Assembly: GCA_017883385.1 (NCBI GenBank)
Contig: JADGNQ010000019.1
Location: 1-59,346, forward strand
DNA length: 59,346 bases
Reading direction: 5' to 3'
From: Candidatus Sulfotelmatobacter sp.
GTDB lineage: Bacteria; Acidobacteriota; Terriglobia; Terriglobales; Acidobacteriaceae
Shown here: piece after piece, positions 20,997-28,803 of the stretch
Layout of the letters: each line of letters opens with the position of its first letter
Numbering within the stretch: the stretch's first letter is position 1
The notes under the pieces: model-generated
What the model saw: only the letters and a program-made list of their open reading frames with translations
Told to the model about the DNA's origin: nothing
Databases searched by the model: none
Program-made: the position numbers and the translations under genes

Positions 20997-21754
20997 CAGA
21001 GAATCTTCTTCCAGTTCTCATCGTAGAGCGCATCGCGGGCGGCTTTCGCGATGGCCTTCTTATCGGCTGCGGCCAGGTCGCTCGACAGAATATTGTCGGA
21101 GTTGGCGGGGTCGCGGATGACGGACTGCTCAAATTTATGCGAAAGATGGCGAAGCACGGCGAGGACGTTGTCCGCCAACTGCCCAAAGCGCTCCGCCTCC
21201 AGCGCATGCAACACGGTGAGTTCAAGGTAAAACGAAGGAAAGTCCAGGGAATTGCGTTCGCGCCAGATCTTCAGCGCACAGATCTCCTGCTGCCGTCCGG
21301 AATTCGCGATCAGGTGGATGTGTTTGCCTACGTCGGTTCGAACGGATGTTCCCGCTCGCTTGTTGAATAACACGTTGCCCGAGTGTCCCCCGTCCCGGCA
21401 CGCAGGGATCAGGTCCACGTGCTGGCCCTTGCGCTGCACTTGAATGGACACGTCACGCGTGCGGGGCCGCAGATCGTGATCGGTCAGAAATTCAAACAGG
21501 TTCCAGAAGACGTTCTTCATCTCCATCCCCGGGACTGGGCTGAGCGCGATCAGCATGTCGACATGCGACGACAGGGTAACCGCCGTGTTCTTGGCATAGG
21601 CGCCCGAAAGCGTGATCCCCAGCAGATGTTGCTGTCCCCACTGCTTGAGCAAGGGAATCACTTCGTCCGCGGCGTGATGCGGAGGCGAGTCGGTGTCGGA
21701 AGCAATGTGATACTTTTCGACGATCGAAGCCGCGTATTGTTCAGTAGTAATCAC
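20993..21754 (-). CDS. CD-NTase/OAS-like nucleotidyltransferase with altered active site
   Basis: A 253-residue protein with the layout of OAS-type/CD-NTase nucleotidyltransferases. The N-terminal palm has SGAYAKNTAVTLSSHVDMLI where active members have GSYA(R/K)GTA...SDxD; a later acidic strand is GQHVDLIP. The helical part ends with RDPANSDNILSSDL, a motif typical of this group. The first catalytic Asp is His here (HVD) and the GS Ser is Ala, so activity may be reduced or lost. GTG is the start. No CBASS effector, Cap2/Cap3 or TIR/patatin gene is nearby, so it is not an evident defence operon. Confidence 0.75.
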   Translation of the reverse strand: MITTEQYAASIVEKYHIASDTDSPPHHAADEVIPLLKQWGQQHLLGITLSGAYAKNTAVTLSSHVDMLIALSPVPGMEMKNVFWNLFEFLTDHDLRPRTRDVSIQVQRKGQHVDLIPACRDGGHSGNVLFNKRAGTSVRTDVGKHIHLIANSGRQQEICALKIWRERNSLDFPSFYLELTVLHALEAERFGQLADNVLAVLRHLSHKFEQSVIRDPANSDNILSSDLAAADKKAIAKAARDALYDENWKKILW

Positions 21755-21821
21755 GGTGGAGAAGGTCCCTCCAGAGTGTCTATCGGCAGAATCGCCCGGG
21801 AGTTAAGGATGTGTGCGTGCC

Positions 21822-22037
21822 GTAGGGATGCTTCGACTCCGCCGGGCCGGTCGAAAGCGACCGTCCCAGCTGCGCTCAGCATGACAATGCAGGAGAATAG
21901 GCATTCCAATCTGGCACTGCTGCGTCTGGTTTGTGACCGATGTCACAGCCTTCTCCTGCCGAAAACCTTAATCCTTGTCATGCTGAGCGAAGGGGGATCG
22001 TCCAAAGGACGATCCCCCGCAGTCGAAGCATCCCTAC
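21822..22037. mobile_element. MITE-like direct repeat, unit 1 (left of GIY-YIG gene)
   Basis: A 216-bp unit bounded by terminal inverted repeats GTAGGGATGCTTCGAC (21822-21837) and GTCGAAGCATCCCTAC (22022-22037). Inside are GCTCAGCATGACAA and, in reverse, TTGTCATGCTGAGC. The centre (CTGGCACTGCTGC ... GACCGATGTCACA) is similar to the centre of unit 2. No coding capacity is seen. Confidence 0.78.
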
Positions 22038-22046
22038 CTCATCACT

Positions 22047-22445
22047 ATGACTGGACGAGAACGGCGAAGCTACTGCGTGTACATCATGGGCAGCCTGTCG
22101 GGCACTCTGTACATCGGTTTCACAGGCAACCTGCACAAGCGCGTGTTCCAGCACAAGTTCCATCAGATGGAAGGCTTCACGGCCCGTTACGACGTGGAGC
22201 GGCTCCTATACTGGGCATCATTCGATGACGTGCACAGGGCCATCGGTCGAGAGAAGCAGTTAAAGGGATGGTCCAGGGCAAAGAAGATCGTGCTGATCGA
22301 GTCTCGGAACCCGCACTGGCTAGACTTGGCCAAGGATTGGTATCCGTGGATGAAGAAAAGTGGAGGAGGAGAGCCTTGCGTGAGTAGGGATGCTTCGACT
22401 CCGCAGGCCGGTCTTGAGCGACCGTCCCGGCTACGCTCGGCGTGA
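22047..22445 (+). CDS. GIY-YIG nuclease domain protein
   Basis: A small stand-alone GIY-YIG protein of 132 residues. The signature reads CVYIMGSLSGTLYIGFTG, followed by the helix with LHKRVFQHKFHQMEGFTARY, the usual His/Tyr and Arg of the fold, and AIGREKQLKGWSRAKKIVLIE, typical of the single-domain group often annotated as UvrC-like/UPF0213. The last ~20 residues (SRDASTPQAGLERPSRLRSA) are encoded by the right-hand repeat unit, so the natural end is probably near GGGEPCV. ATG at 22047 lies ten bases after the left repeat. It is the only gene between the two repeats. Confidence 0.88.
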   Translation: MTGRERRSYCVYIMGSLSGTLYIGFTGNLHKRVFQHKFHQMEGFTARYDVERLLYWASFDDVHRAIGREKQLKGWSRAKKIVLIESRNPHWLDLAKDWYPWMKKSGGGEPCVSRDASTPQAGLERPSRLRSA

Positions 22446-22596
22446 CAATGAAGCGAAGCCCCAGTCTGACATTGCTGCCCCTTGTCTTCGAACTGATGTC
22501 ACACTAGTTGATGGCTCGAACATTCATCCTTGTCATGTTGAGCGAAGAGTGGTCATTCGCGAAGCGAATGGCCACACGCAGTCGAAGCATCCCTAC
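22384..22596. mobile_element. MITE-like direct repeat, unit 2 (right of GIY-YIG gene)
   Basis: A 213-bp unit with the same ends as unit 1: GTAGGGATGCTTCGAC (22384-22399) and GTCGAAGCATCCCTAC (22581-22596). Internal TGACAATG and TTGTCATGTTGAGC and the centre CTGACATTGCTGC ... GAACTGATGTCACA align with unit 1. It overlaps the 3' end of the GIY-YIG frame and supplies its stop codon. The following 22597-22779 has no gene. Confidence 0.78.
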
Positions 22597-22779
22597 CACC
22601 GCCCCAACTCTCTTCGCCATGTAGCGACAATAAAGCCTGCCTTTTCCAAGGCCATCAACGGGATAAGCGCAAATTCCACAGTTTTTCCGCAAGCCACCCG
22701 CGGCTGCTATATTCCCATCAGCCGCTTTCTAGCTCACAATTCCTGCGGAGAACTCTGTCCCGACGTAAAGTAAACCAAG

Positions 22780-24768
22780 ATGGCCAACCCTGGCGATTTC
22801 GCGTACACGGTCAAGCAGCAGGCGGACATCGTCCGCATCATCGGCGACTACGTCAGGCTCAAAAAAGCCGGAGGCCAGAATTACGCCGGGCTCTGTCCCT
22901 TTCATGGGGAGAAGACTGCGTCGTTTAACGTGCACGCCACGAACCAGTACTACTACTGTTTTGGCTGCCATGAGTCCGGGGATGTCTTCAAGTTCATACA
23001 GAAAATCGAGAACATAACCTTCCCCGAGTCTGTACGCCTGGTCGCGCAAAAGCTCGGCATTCCACTGCCCAAGGCGAGTTACTCGACTCCGGGCGAAGCC
23101 AAGGAAGCGCGCCTGCGCGGACAGTTGCTCGATGTGCATGAGCGCGCGGTAGCTTTTTTTCAGGAGTGCCTGCGCCGCCCCGAAGGCGCGCGGGCACGCG
23201 AGTATCTGACCGGGCGCGGGCTCGATCAGGAAATGATCGCGAAGTTTCGCATCGGCTACGCGCCTGATTCCGGTTTCCTTCTCCGCGATCGCCTGAAAGA
23301 AGAGTTCAGCGAAGAGGTGTTGCGCGAGAGCGGCCTGTTTTCGTGGAAAGAAGCTGCGAGCTCCGAGCTGCGAGCTCCGAGCAATCTAACTCGGAGTAGA
23401 GGGCAGACGGAAACCACGAATGCTGAAGACGGCAGTGCTGTTGGGCAAACTGCAGATGGCGTCACCGATGAGGGTAGCTCAAAGCTCACGGCTCACGGCT
23501 CGCAGCTCACTGCCATGTACTCCAAGTTCCGCAACCGCGTCGTGTTTCCCATCGCAAGCGAAGCGGGAAAGATAATCGCGTTCACTGGACGCACCCTCGC
23601 CACCGACGAAAAGGCTGGACCCAAGTACCTGAACTCCCCCGAGACCGGGATCTATTCCAAGGGCAAGGTGCTCTTCAATCTGGATCTCGCGAAGGAGTGG
23701 GTGAAGAAGTTCGACTACGCCATCCTCGTCGAAGGTCAGATGGACTGCATCTCTGTGTACGCCGCCGGATTCCATAACGTGATCGCCAGCTCCGGCACCG
23801 CCTTCACCGAACTGCAAGCCAAGTTGCTCGGGCGCTTCAGCAAAAATGTCGTCGTGAATTTCGATCCCGACACCGCAGGCGCGAAAGCCACCGAGCGCAC
23901 GCTGGGTCTGCTGATCGAGGAAGAATTCACCATCAAAGTGCTGACCCTGGAGCAGGGCTTCGATCCCGACCTCTACATCCGCCGCAAGGGCAAAGACGCC
24001 TACGGCGACGCGCTCCGGCATTCCCAAAAGTATTTCGACTACCTCATCGAGCGGGCGCGCTCCCAGTTTCCCGTGCGCAGCGGCGAAGGCAAGGTCAAGG
24101 CCGTGAATTATCTGCTGCCCCACATTCAGCGCGTGCCGAGCCGCATCGTGCGCGACGAACTGGCACACGAGATCGCGCAGAAGCTGGGAATCGACTCGGC
24201 CGTCTTGCGCCAGGAACTGCGGCATACCGCGGCAACGCGATCGGCCTCCACCGTCAAAGCCCCAGCCGAGGCGCAAGTCACCGACGCAGAGAAGATTCTC
24301 ATCCGCGCCCTTGCCTCCGCGCGGCAAATGCAGCCCAACGAAGATCATCTTTCCGCGCGCGACGGCGCCGAAGAAGAATTCGATCCCGCCCGCCAGGCGC
24401 AATTCGTTCTGCAGAACGAAGGTCTGCACCGTGGGCTCGCGACGGAATCGCTAGCCGAGTCTCTACTCAACGTCGGCGCGGAAGTTGCCGATGTTCTTGA
24501 CGTACCGGCTACGGAAAGTGATCGCCGGATGCTCGCCTCAATCCTGTTCAAGGAGGACGAAGATCTCACAGCCGACGTTCTTGAGGCCGCTGTCCGCGCC
24601 TTGCGCCGCATTCACCTGCGGCGCCAGCAGGAGCTGGTGCAACAGGAACTCAAGAAGCCCGGCGCCGGTGCCGACAAAGACCGCTTGCGCGAACTGCTGC
24701 TGGAACTGGACCGCATCAGCCGCGCCTTACGAGATCCCAGCATGGCTGAAAACAAAAAAAGCGCCTGA
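22780..24768 (+). CDS. dnaG: DNA primase
   Basis: Makes RNA primers at the replication fork. The CHC2 zinc ribbon is C39, H42, C60, C63 (CPFHGEKTASF ... YYCFGC). The catalytic core has LVEGQMDCI (TOPRIM Glu) and VVNFDPDTAG (TOPRIM Asp pair). The C-terminal ~150 residues form the DnaB-interacting helical region. Length is 662. About 50 residues between SGLFSWKE and MYSKFRNRVVFPI (roughly 192-245) are foreign to the family and come from two heptamer-phased islands, without breaking the frame. The gene precedes rpoD, the classic dnaG-rpoD arrangement. Confidence 0.97.
   Translation: MANPGDFAYTVKQQADIVRIIGDYVRLKKAGGQNYAGLCPFHGEKTASFNVHATNQYYYCFGCHESGDVFKFIQKIENITFPESVRLVAQKLGIPLPKASYSTPGEAKEARLRGQLLDVHERAVAFFQECLRRPEGARAREYLTGRGLDQEMIAKFRIGYAPDSGFLLRDRLKEEFSEEVLRESGLFSWKEAASSELRAPSNLTRSRGQTETTNAEDGSAVGQTADGVTDEGSSKLTAHGSQLTAMYSKFRNRVVFPIASEAGKIIAFTGRTLATDEKAGPKYLNSPETGIYSKGKVLFNLDLAKEWVKKFDYAILVEGQMDCISVYAAGFHNVIASSGTAFTELQAKLLGRFSKNVVVNFDPDTAGAKATERTLGLLIEEEFTIKVLTLEQGFDPDLYIRRKGKDAYGDALRHSQKYFDYLIERARSQFPVRSGEGKVKAVNYLLPHIQRVPSRIVRDELAHEIAQKLGIDSAVLRQELRHTAATRSASTVKAPAEAQVTDAEKILIRALASARQMQPNEDHLSARDGAEEEFDPARQAQFVLQNEGLHRGLATESLAESLLNVGAEVADVLDVPATESDRRMLASILFKEDEDLTADVLEAAVRALRRIHLRRQQELVQQELKKPGAGADKDRLRELLLELDRISRALRDPSMAENKKSA
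23352..23510. repeat. Heptamer islands inside dnaG
   Basis: Left island: AGCTGCG, AGCTCCG, AGCTGCG, AGCTCCG (23352-23379). Right island: AGCTCAA, AGCTCAC, GGCTCAC, GGCTCGC, AGCTCAC (23476-23510). Between them are about 95 bases of ordinary-looking sequence. Because 7 is not a multiple of 3, each island is translated in rotating phase (SSELRAPSN; SSKLTAHGSQLTA). Confidence 0.78.
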
Positions 24769-24992
24769 AACAAAACCGCTTGCGCAACCATCTAAGTATT
24801 TAGGACAATTGAAGATAGCGGCGGGTATCGGGCAACGAAGGCGGGCAACCGATAGACGGTACAGTACTTATGTGCTAGACTCTGTAAGTTTGTGCGAGCG
24901 CACAATCCCGCAAGACCCTAGATTCCCACCTTTAAGGAACTTTACCACACGCTCCTGTGGGAGCGGAATTAAGCAGTTTGAGGACACACCTT

Positions 24993-26687
24993 TTGGCTCT
25001 TGACGACAAGTTCGAAGACATCAAAAAGCTGATCGATACAGGCAAAGAGAAGGGCTACCTCACCTACGACCAGGTCAACGACCTGATCCCGCACGATGTG
25101 CACAGCCCCGAAGACCTGGATGATCTGCTCACCACGATCGGTACGCAGGGAATCGACGTGCTGGAAGGCCCCAAACTGCCTTCCGCCGCCGGACTCGATA
25201 AAAAATTCGAAGACAACGAGGAAGGCGAGGACGTTGAACTCGACCTCACCCCCGGAGCTCTGGAAAAAACCAACGATCCCGTCCGCATGTATCTGCGCGA
25301 GATGGGTACAGTCCCGCTGCTGACGCGCGAAGGCGAAGTGGAAATCGCCAAGCGCATTGAGCGCGGCCAACTGCGCGTGCTCAAGGCGCTGTCGCGGTCG
25401 CCCATCGTGATCCGCGAACTGCTGGCCATGGGCGAGGACCTCAAGAAGGGCGTGCGCTCGATCAAGGAAGTGGTCACCTTCGACGAAGAAGAGATCACCG
25501 ACGAGATCCTGCAGAACCGCCTGAATGAGTTCACCGGCAAAATCGACGACATGGCCAAGCTGTACAAAAAGGCCGCGCTGCTCGAAGAGAAGTACCACGA
25601 AGTTTCTCTCAAGAAGAAGCCGAAGGATCATCGCCGGGCTCGCCGCAAGCTGGCGCGCGGAATTGTTGCCGTGTCGAAGGCGGTGCGCAAGCTGGGATTC
25701 ACGAACGCCGAACGCAAGCGTCTGATTGAACGCCTGAACAAGACGGTCGACGGCATGCGTTCGCTCGACCGCCAGACGCAGAACCTCGAGCGCAAGGCTG
25801 ACGCCACTCGCAGCGAAGAACAGAAAAAGGAATATCGCCGGCAGGCGCGCGCCCTTCGCGGCGAAGTCGAAAAGCTGGAACTCGAAACCGGCGTGTCGTT
25901 TCAGGAGCTCAAGCGCACTCAGCGCGAGATCATCCAGGGCGACATGGACGCGGAGCAGGCCAAGCGCGAGCTGATTGAGGCCAACCTCCGCTTGGTGGTT
26001 TCGATTGCGAAAAAATACACCAACCGCGGACTGCAGTTCCTCGACCTGATTCAGGAAGGCAACATCGGCCTGATGAAGGCCGTCGACAAATTCGAATACC
26101 GCCGTGGCTACAAATTTTCCACGTACGCCACGTGGTGGATTCGGCAGGCCATCACCCGCGCGATTGCCGATCAGGCGCGTACGATTCGTATCCCGGTCCA
26201 CATGATCGAGACGATCAACAAACTGATCCGCACCTCGCGGCAGTTGGTGCAGGAACTGGGACGCGAACCTACGAGCGAAGAAATCGCCAAGCGCATGGAC
26301 ATTCCCGTCGCGAAAGTGCGCAAGGTGCTGAAGATCGCGCAGGAACCCATTTCTCTTGAGACCCCGATCGGCGAAGAGGAAGATTCGCATCTGGGCGACT
26401 TCATCGAAGACCGCGCCGTAGTCTCGCCCGCGGAAGCGGTGATCAACGTGAACCTCAAGGACCAGACCGGACAGGTCCTGCGCACGCTGACCCCGCGCGA
26501 AGAAAAAGTCATCAAGATGCGCTTCGGCCTCGAAGATGGCAGCGAGCACACGCTGGAAGAAGTCGGGCAGAGCTTCGCAGTCACCCGCGAACGCATCCGC
26601 CAGATCGAAGCCAAGGCCCTGCGCAAGCTGCGCCATCCCTCGCGCTCGCGAAAGCTGCGCGCGTTCATGGATGGAGTGCGGGACTAG
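24993..26687 (+). CDS. rpoD: RNA polymerase primary sigma factor (sigma-70, RpoD)
   Basis: The housekeeping sigma factor. Region 1.1 ([19 protein letters not shown]), region 1.2 ([20 protein letters not shown]), a moderate non-conserved region, region 2 ([40 protein letters not shown]), region 3 and region 4 ([38 protein letters not shown]) are complete, about 564 residues. TTG at 24993 is favoured because GAGGA stands eight bases upstream and the protein then begins LALDDKFED; a GTG at 24957 would add 12 residues. It follows dnaG by 190-225 bases; no clear promoter was identified in that gap. Confidence 0.97.
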   Translation: MALDDKFEDIKKLIDTGKEKGYLTYDQVNDLIPHDVHSPEDLDDLLTTIGTQGIDVLEGPKLPSAAGLDKKFEDNEEGEDVELDLTPGALEKTNDPVRMYLREMGTVPLLTREGEVEIAKRIERGQLRVLKALSRSPIVIRELLAMGEDLKKGVRSIKEVVTFDEEEITDEILQNRLNEFTGKIDDMAKLYKKAALLEEKYHEVSLKKKPKDHRRARRKLARGIVAVSKAVRKLGFTNAERKRLIERLNKTVDGMRSLDRQTQNLERKADATRSEEQKKEYRRQARALRGEVEKLELETGVSFQELKRTQREIIQGDMDAEQAKRELIEANLRLVVSIAKKYTNRGLQFLDLIQEGNIGLMKAVDKFEYRRGYKFSTYATWWIRQAITRAIADQARTIRIPVHMIETINKLIRTSRQLVQELGREPTSEEIAKRMDIPVAKVRKVLKIAQEPISLETPIGEEEDSHLGDFIEDRAVVSPAEAVINVNLKDQTGQVLRTLTPREEKVIKMRFGLEDGSEHTLEEVGQSFAVTRERIRQIEAKALRKLRHPSRSRKLRAFMDGVRD

Positions 26688-26710
26688 GGGTCAGGGACTA
26701 GCAAGAAACA

Positions 26711-26737
26711 TGTGGGGACGGCCGCCTTCGGCCGTCC
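26711..26737. repeat. Family B REP-like palindrome after rpoD
   Basis: GGACGGCCG and CGGCCGTCC around loop CCTT, preceded by TGTGGG. It lies just past the rpoD stop, between a short heptamer stretch (AGGGGTC AGGGACT, 26689-26702) and a nonamer stretch (CACCACAGAGGCACAGAG, 26744-26761). Confidence 0.7.
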
Positions 26738-26780
26738 GGTTTTCACCACAGAGGCACAGAGAAAATGAAAGAATGGAAAG

Positions 26781-26808
26781 GGCACGGCTTCGACCGTGCC
26801 TTTTTCTT
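26781..26808 (+). terminator. Rho-independent terminator of rpoD
   Basis: Stem GGCACGG (26781-26787) with CCGTGCC (26794-26800), loop CTTCGA, followed directly by TTTTTCTT. It is a textbook terminator about 95 bases after the rpoD stop. Confidence 0.85.
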
Positions 26809-26921
26809 ATGCGCAAACCTGGCCGTGTTCCCGAATCGGGATAGGGTCTCGAGAATATTCGATGTTGCACCGATGTGGCGGGCGTAGAACTCATACAATT
26901 AGCGCTGGCGAGCAGCGTTTA

Positions 26922-27009
26922 GGAGGGTATTACCAGTGGGTACTGGACGACGTTCGCCAAACGGTCGAGTGGTTTTGCAGCCACTAGGGTTCGACTCCCT
27001 TGCCCTCCT
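26922..27009 (+). tRNA. tRNA-like gene with 8/4 acceptor branch and long variable arm (allo-tRNA candidate)
   Basis: Folds by eye as follows. Acceptor stem of 8 bp: GGAGGGTA (26922-26929) with TGCCCTCC (27001-27008), one G-U pair. D arm CCAGT/ACTGG with a four-base GGGT loop (26933-26946). Anticodon arm 26948-26967, with one bulged G in the stem. Variable arm AGTGG/CCACT with an eight-base loop (26968-26985). T arm AGGG/CCCT, 4 bp, loop TTCGACT (26986-27000). Discriminator T; no encoded CCA. The 8+4 branch, four-base D loop and long variable arm match the published 'allo-tRNA' class found partly in Acidobacteria, related to tRNA-Sec. Best anticodon by position is GCC, but base 33 is C, so the decoding assignment is open. 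No UCA is present. Confidence 0.75.
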
Positions 27010-27034
27010 CGGGTCACTCGACACCAAAGTTCCC

Positions 27035-27062
27035 TTGACAATACTCGTGATCGATCTATCAT
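27035..27062 (+). promoter_or_regulatory. Sigma-70 promoter for small RNA
   Basis: A perfect -35 TTGACA (27035-27040), 16-base spacer, and -10 TATCAT (27057-27062). It lies 25 bases after the 8/4 tRNA-like gene and points at the predicted small RNA. No open reading frame starts nearby. Confidence 0.65.
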
Positions 27063-27068
27063 AGTAAG

Positions 27069-27129
27069 TGTTTGGCGAACGCCGTCTAGTATCTGAAAGC
27101 CCCGAGTGACTCTCGGGGCTTTCGCTTTT
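27069..27129 (+). ncRNA. Predicted small RNA complementary to the tRNA-like anticodon arm
   Basis: Promoter spacing predicts a start at about 27069, and a strong terminator ends the transcript near 27129, giving about 60 nt. Its 5' part, 27070-27086, can pair with 26946-26962 of the tRNA-like gene: twelve perfect pairs (GTTTGGCGAACG with CGTTCGCCAAAC), one A-C mismatch, then four more (CGTC with GACG). The paired target covers the end of the D stem, the 5' half of the anticodon stem and the whole anticodon loop. Function as an anti-tRNA regulator is inference; an alternative is one long processed transcript. Confidence 0.55.
27096..27129 (+). terminator. Rho-independent terminator of small RNA
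   Basis: Perfect 11-bp stem AAAGCCCCGAG (27096-27106) with CTCGGGGCTTT (27112-27122), loop TGACT, then CGCTTTT. Confidence 0.88.
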
Positions 27130-27210
27130 GGGCAGTGCCGTGGCGACGGTGGAGATTCGACAAGAGTAGAGCCAGACTAACGGGAAGGTTCTCGTCAAGT
27201 TTGATCTTCA

Positions 27211-27447
27211 TCAGAAGTGCGGAGTGGCTGGCACCGGTAGGTCTTCTTCCGCGGAAGCCGCCGCGAACGCAATCGCAGCCTGCACATGCTCAGCTGTCAG
27301 GGCGGGAAAATCAGCGAGTATGTCTTCGACGGAATCTCCGGCGGCCAAGCTTGCTAACACTGTGCGAAGACTAACCCGAGTGCCCCGCAACACCGGCTCC
27401 CCGCCGCAAATCTGCGGGTCTCTCACGATCTTGTCTTCGTGATTCAT
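27211..27447 (-). CDS. DUF433 (VapB-type antitoxin-like) protein
   Basis: A 78-residue DUF433 protein: IVRDPQICGGEPVLRGTRVS then LASLAAGDSVEDILADFPAL and a short helix. These small winged-helix-like proteins are often antitoxins paired with a DUF5615 PIN-like toxin directly downstream. Here the downstream side (below 27211) holds only the small-RNA/tRNA-like locus, so no toxin partner is seen and the gene appears orphaned. Confidence 0.85.
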   Translation of the reverse strand: MNHEDKIVRDPQICGGEPVLRGTRVSLRTVLASLAAGDSVEDILADFPALTAEHVQAAIAFAAASAEEDLPVPATPHF

Positions 27448-27697
27448 CGGCGGACATCCCTCCCGAACCCTGGCAGCGTTCCAAGAAGCATCATATCATC
27501 GGGGCGATTGCGCCCGCGGACGTTGAGCCGAACGCTCCCACCCTTGCAAAAGGCGCAAGGATGGGGCAACCTCGGTATTGTTGGATGGTAGGAGCGTAAG
27601 AGGCAGAGGGTGGACCAGCGCCCCCATTGTGCGCGGTGGATTCAGTCGAGGCACAGTGCATCGAAGGAGGCAGTGAGAAGGACCCCGGAGTCAGAAT

Positions 27698-28105
27698 ATG
27701 GCAGTTCATAAAGTTGAAGTTAAGCGTGGCGTCGAGCCCAATAAATGGAAGGTCACTAAGTATGCCGACATTGGAGACGAAGAGTTCGTAAAGCAGATGC
27801 TAGAACTACCGACAGTTTTGGAAGCCGGAATGATCGAGGGAAAAGAGCGCGAAGACGCGAAAGAAGTGCTTCTATCGATTTTGATCGATGGTCTGATGCC
27901 AGCATTTTCGGAACTCCAGCAGATTCGTGCGTCAGTCGGAAAGGAAGTGCCGGAGATGAATCGGCGGCAGCTCTACGAGGATCTCGCGAGAAAGTTATGG
28001 AAGTCGTACAAGGAGCTCATGCAGAAAGCCGTAAAGTCGATGGGCTTCGAAATCGGATTCCTGTTCAGGCCAGAGAAGGATTCAGGAAGGACTGCGAGAG
28101 TTTAG
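27698..28105 (+). CDS. Hypothetical protein, N-terminal part of a probably frameshifted gene
   Basis: I do not recognise a family. The 135-residue frame starts MAVHKVEVKRGVEPNKWKVT and is mainly helical and charged. After IGFLFRPEK the frame runs into a short unlike tail (DSGRTARV) and stops, whereas one frame over reads smoothly IQEGLREFRTSNPLLKGL into the next open frame. Skipping one base near 28078-28082 would join both into a single protein of about 248 residues. Ribosome binding site: weak GGAGTC about ten bases before ATG. Confidence 0.6.
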   Translation: MAVHKVEVKRGVEPNKWKVTKYADIGDEEFVKQMLELPTVLEAGMIEGKEREDAKEVLLSILIDGLMPAFSELQQIRASVGKEVPEMNRRQLYEDLARKLWKSYKELMQKAVKSMGFEIGFLFRPEKDSGRTARV

Positions 28106-28130
28106 GACATCGAATCCGCTCTTAAAGGGC

Positions 28131-28442
28131 TTGCGGGACGGGTATGAAGGATTTCTCGAATCGAATCGGAAGGGTTGGCAAAATGACCTTTCTGAATTTC
28201 GAAATACGTGGGTCGAACATCAGCAAGGAGACGGTCGAAGATTCGACAAGTTTTACGAACCACAGTCGGCGGAGTTGATGTTTGCCTGTGTCTGGAAAAC
28301 AATAGCTGACCTTCTACCGCCATTGTTGGAAGTTCATTTGCCGTACGGGACCCGGTTGGTCGAGCAGCGCCCCGATGATCCTGGGCCACGCTGGCAGCGC
28401 CGATTCCAGTATCAGCTCCCTGCTTCGTATAAATTGGAATGA
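28131..28442 (+). CDS. Hypothetical protein, C-terminal part of the same frameshifted gene
   Basis: The open frame begins upstream of the GTG/ATG-type start here, from about 28083, and reads EGLREFRTSNPLLKGLRDGYEGFLESNRKGWQ in short segments, then LSEFRNTWVEHQQGD and a C-terminal RRFQYQLPASYKLE. It is most likely the second half of the gene at 27698 rather than a separate gene. No family recognised. Confidence 0.5.
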   Translation: MRDGYEGFLESNRKGWQNDLSEFRNTWVEHQQGDGRRFDKFYEPQSAELMFACVWKTIADLLPPLLEVHLPYGTRLVEQRPDDPGPRWQRRFQYQLPASYKLE

Positions 28443-28803
28443 GTTTTTAGGAATTGGGACGCTGGCCCACCTTTAATCTGCCTGCGCCACACCAGATCGG
28501 CTGCGCCAGAGTAAGTGGGCCAAATACGACGCCGGGGCCATCCCTCTTCGCGTCTCTTTTGCGGAAGAGGTGGTGCTCTCTGTGTCCCCGAATCGCAGAA
28601 ATCTTGTCAAGCCCCTAAACGAGGGTCATTTCCTCTAACGCACTGATTCGCCTCGAAATATAAAGTCTGGAAAATGTCCGGTTTGCCCCCTCCAATTTGA
28701 TATTCTGAATATATAGGGCAAAAACAGCGGCGCAGGCCTCTTTAGGCATGCGCCGTTCGTGTTTCTGGGTGATCTTCCCGGATTCTCTATCCAGGGTGGG
28801 GAA
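28443..28803. other. Gene-free gap with leader hairpin
   Basis: No coding sequence supported. Bases near 28455-28530 contain GCTGGCCCACC and AGTGGGCCA, an imperfect inverted pair. An 11-pair hairpin with one mismatch, CGGCGCAGGCC (28728-28738) and GGCATGCGCCG (28745-28755), stands about 50 bases before the nuclease start and could be an attenuator or 5' UTR structure. Confidence 0.4.

Noticed and set aside
20993-21754. CBASS or other anti-phage operon
   Set aside because: No effector or ancillary gene adjoins and catalytic residues are altered.
21383-22228. Plus-strand frame of 281 codons across the nucleotidyltransferase and the first repeat unit
   Set aside because: Antisense to a recognised gene and continues through repeat DNA; no protein character.
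26922-27009. Selenocysteine tRNA (selC)
   Set aside because: No TCA in the anticodon arm and no selA/selB/selD nearby; the shape is related but the anticodon is not.
27013-27110. Second complementary pair GTCACTCG (27013) with CGAGTGAC (27103)
   Set aside because: Only eight bases, one partner is inside the terminator stem, and its order relative to the 17-base pairing is not compatible with a single simple duplex.
26922-27125. tmRNA or two-piece tmRNA
   Set aside because: No tag-peptide frame, no pseudoknot order, and a separate promoter divides the region.
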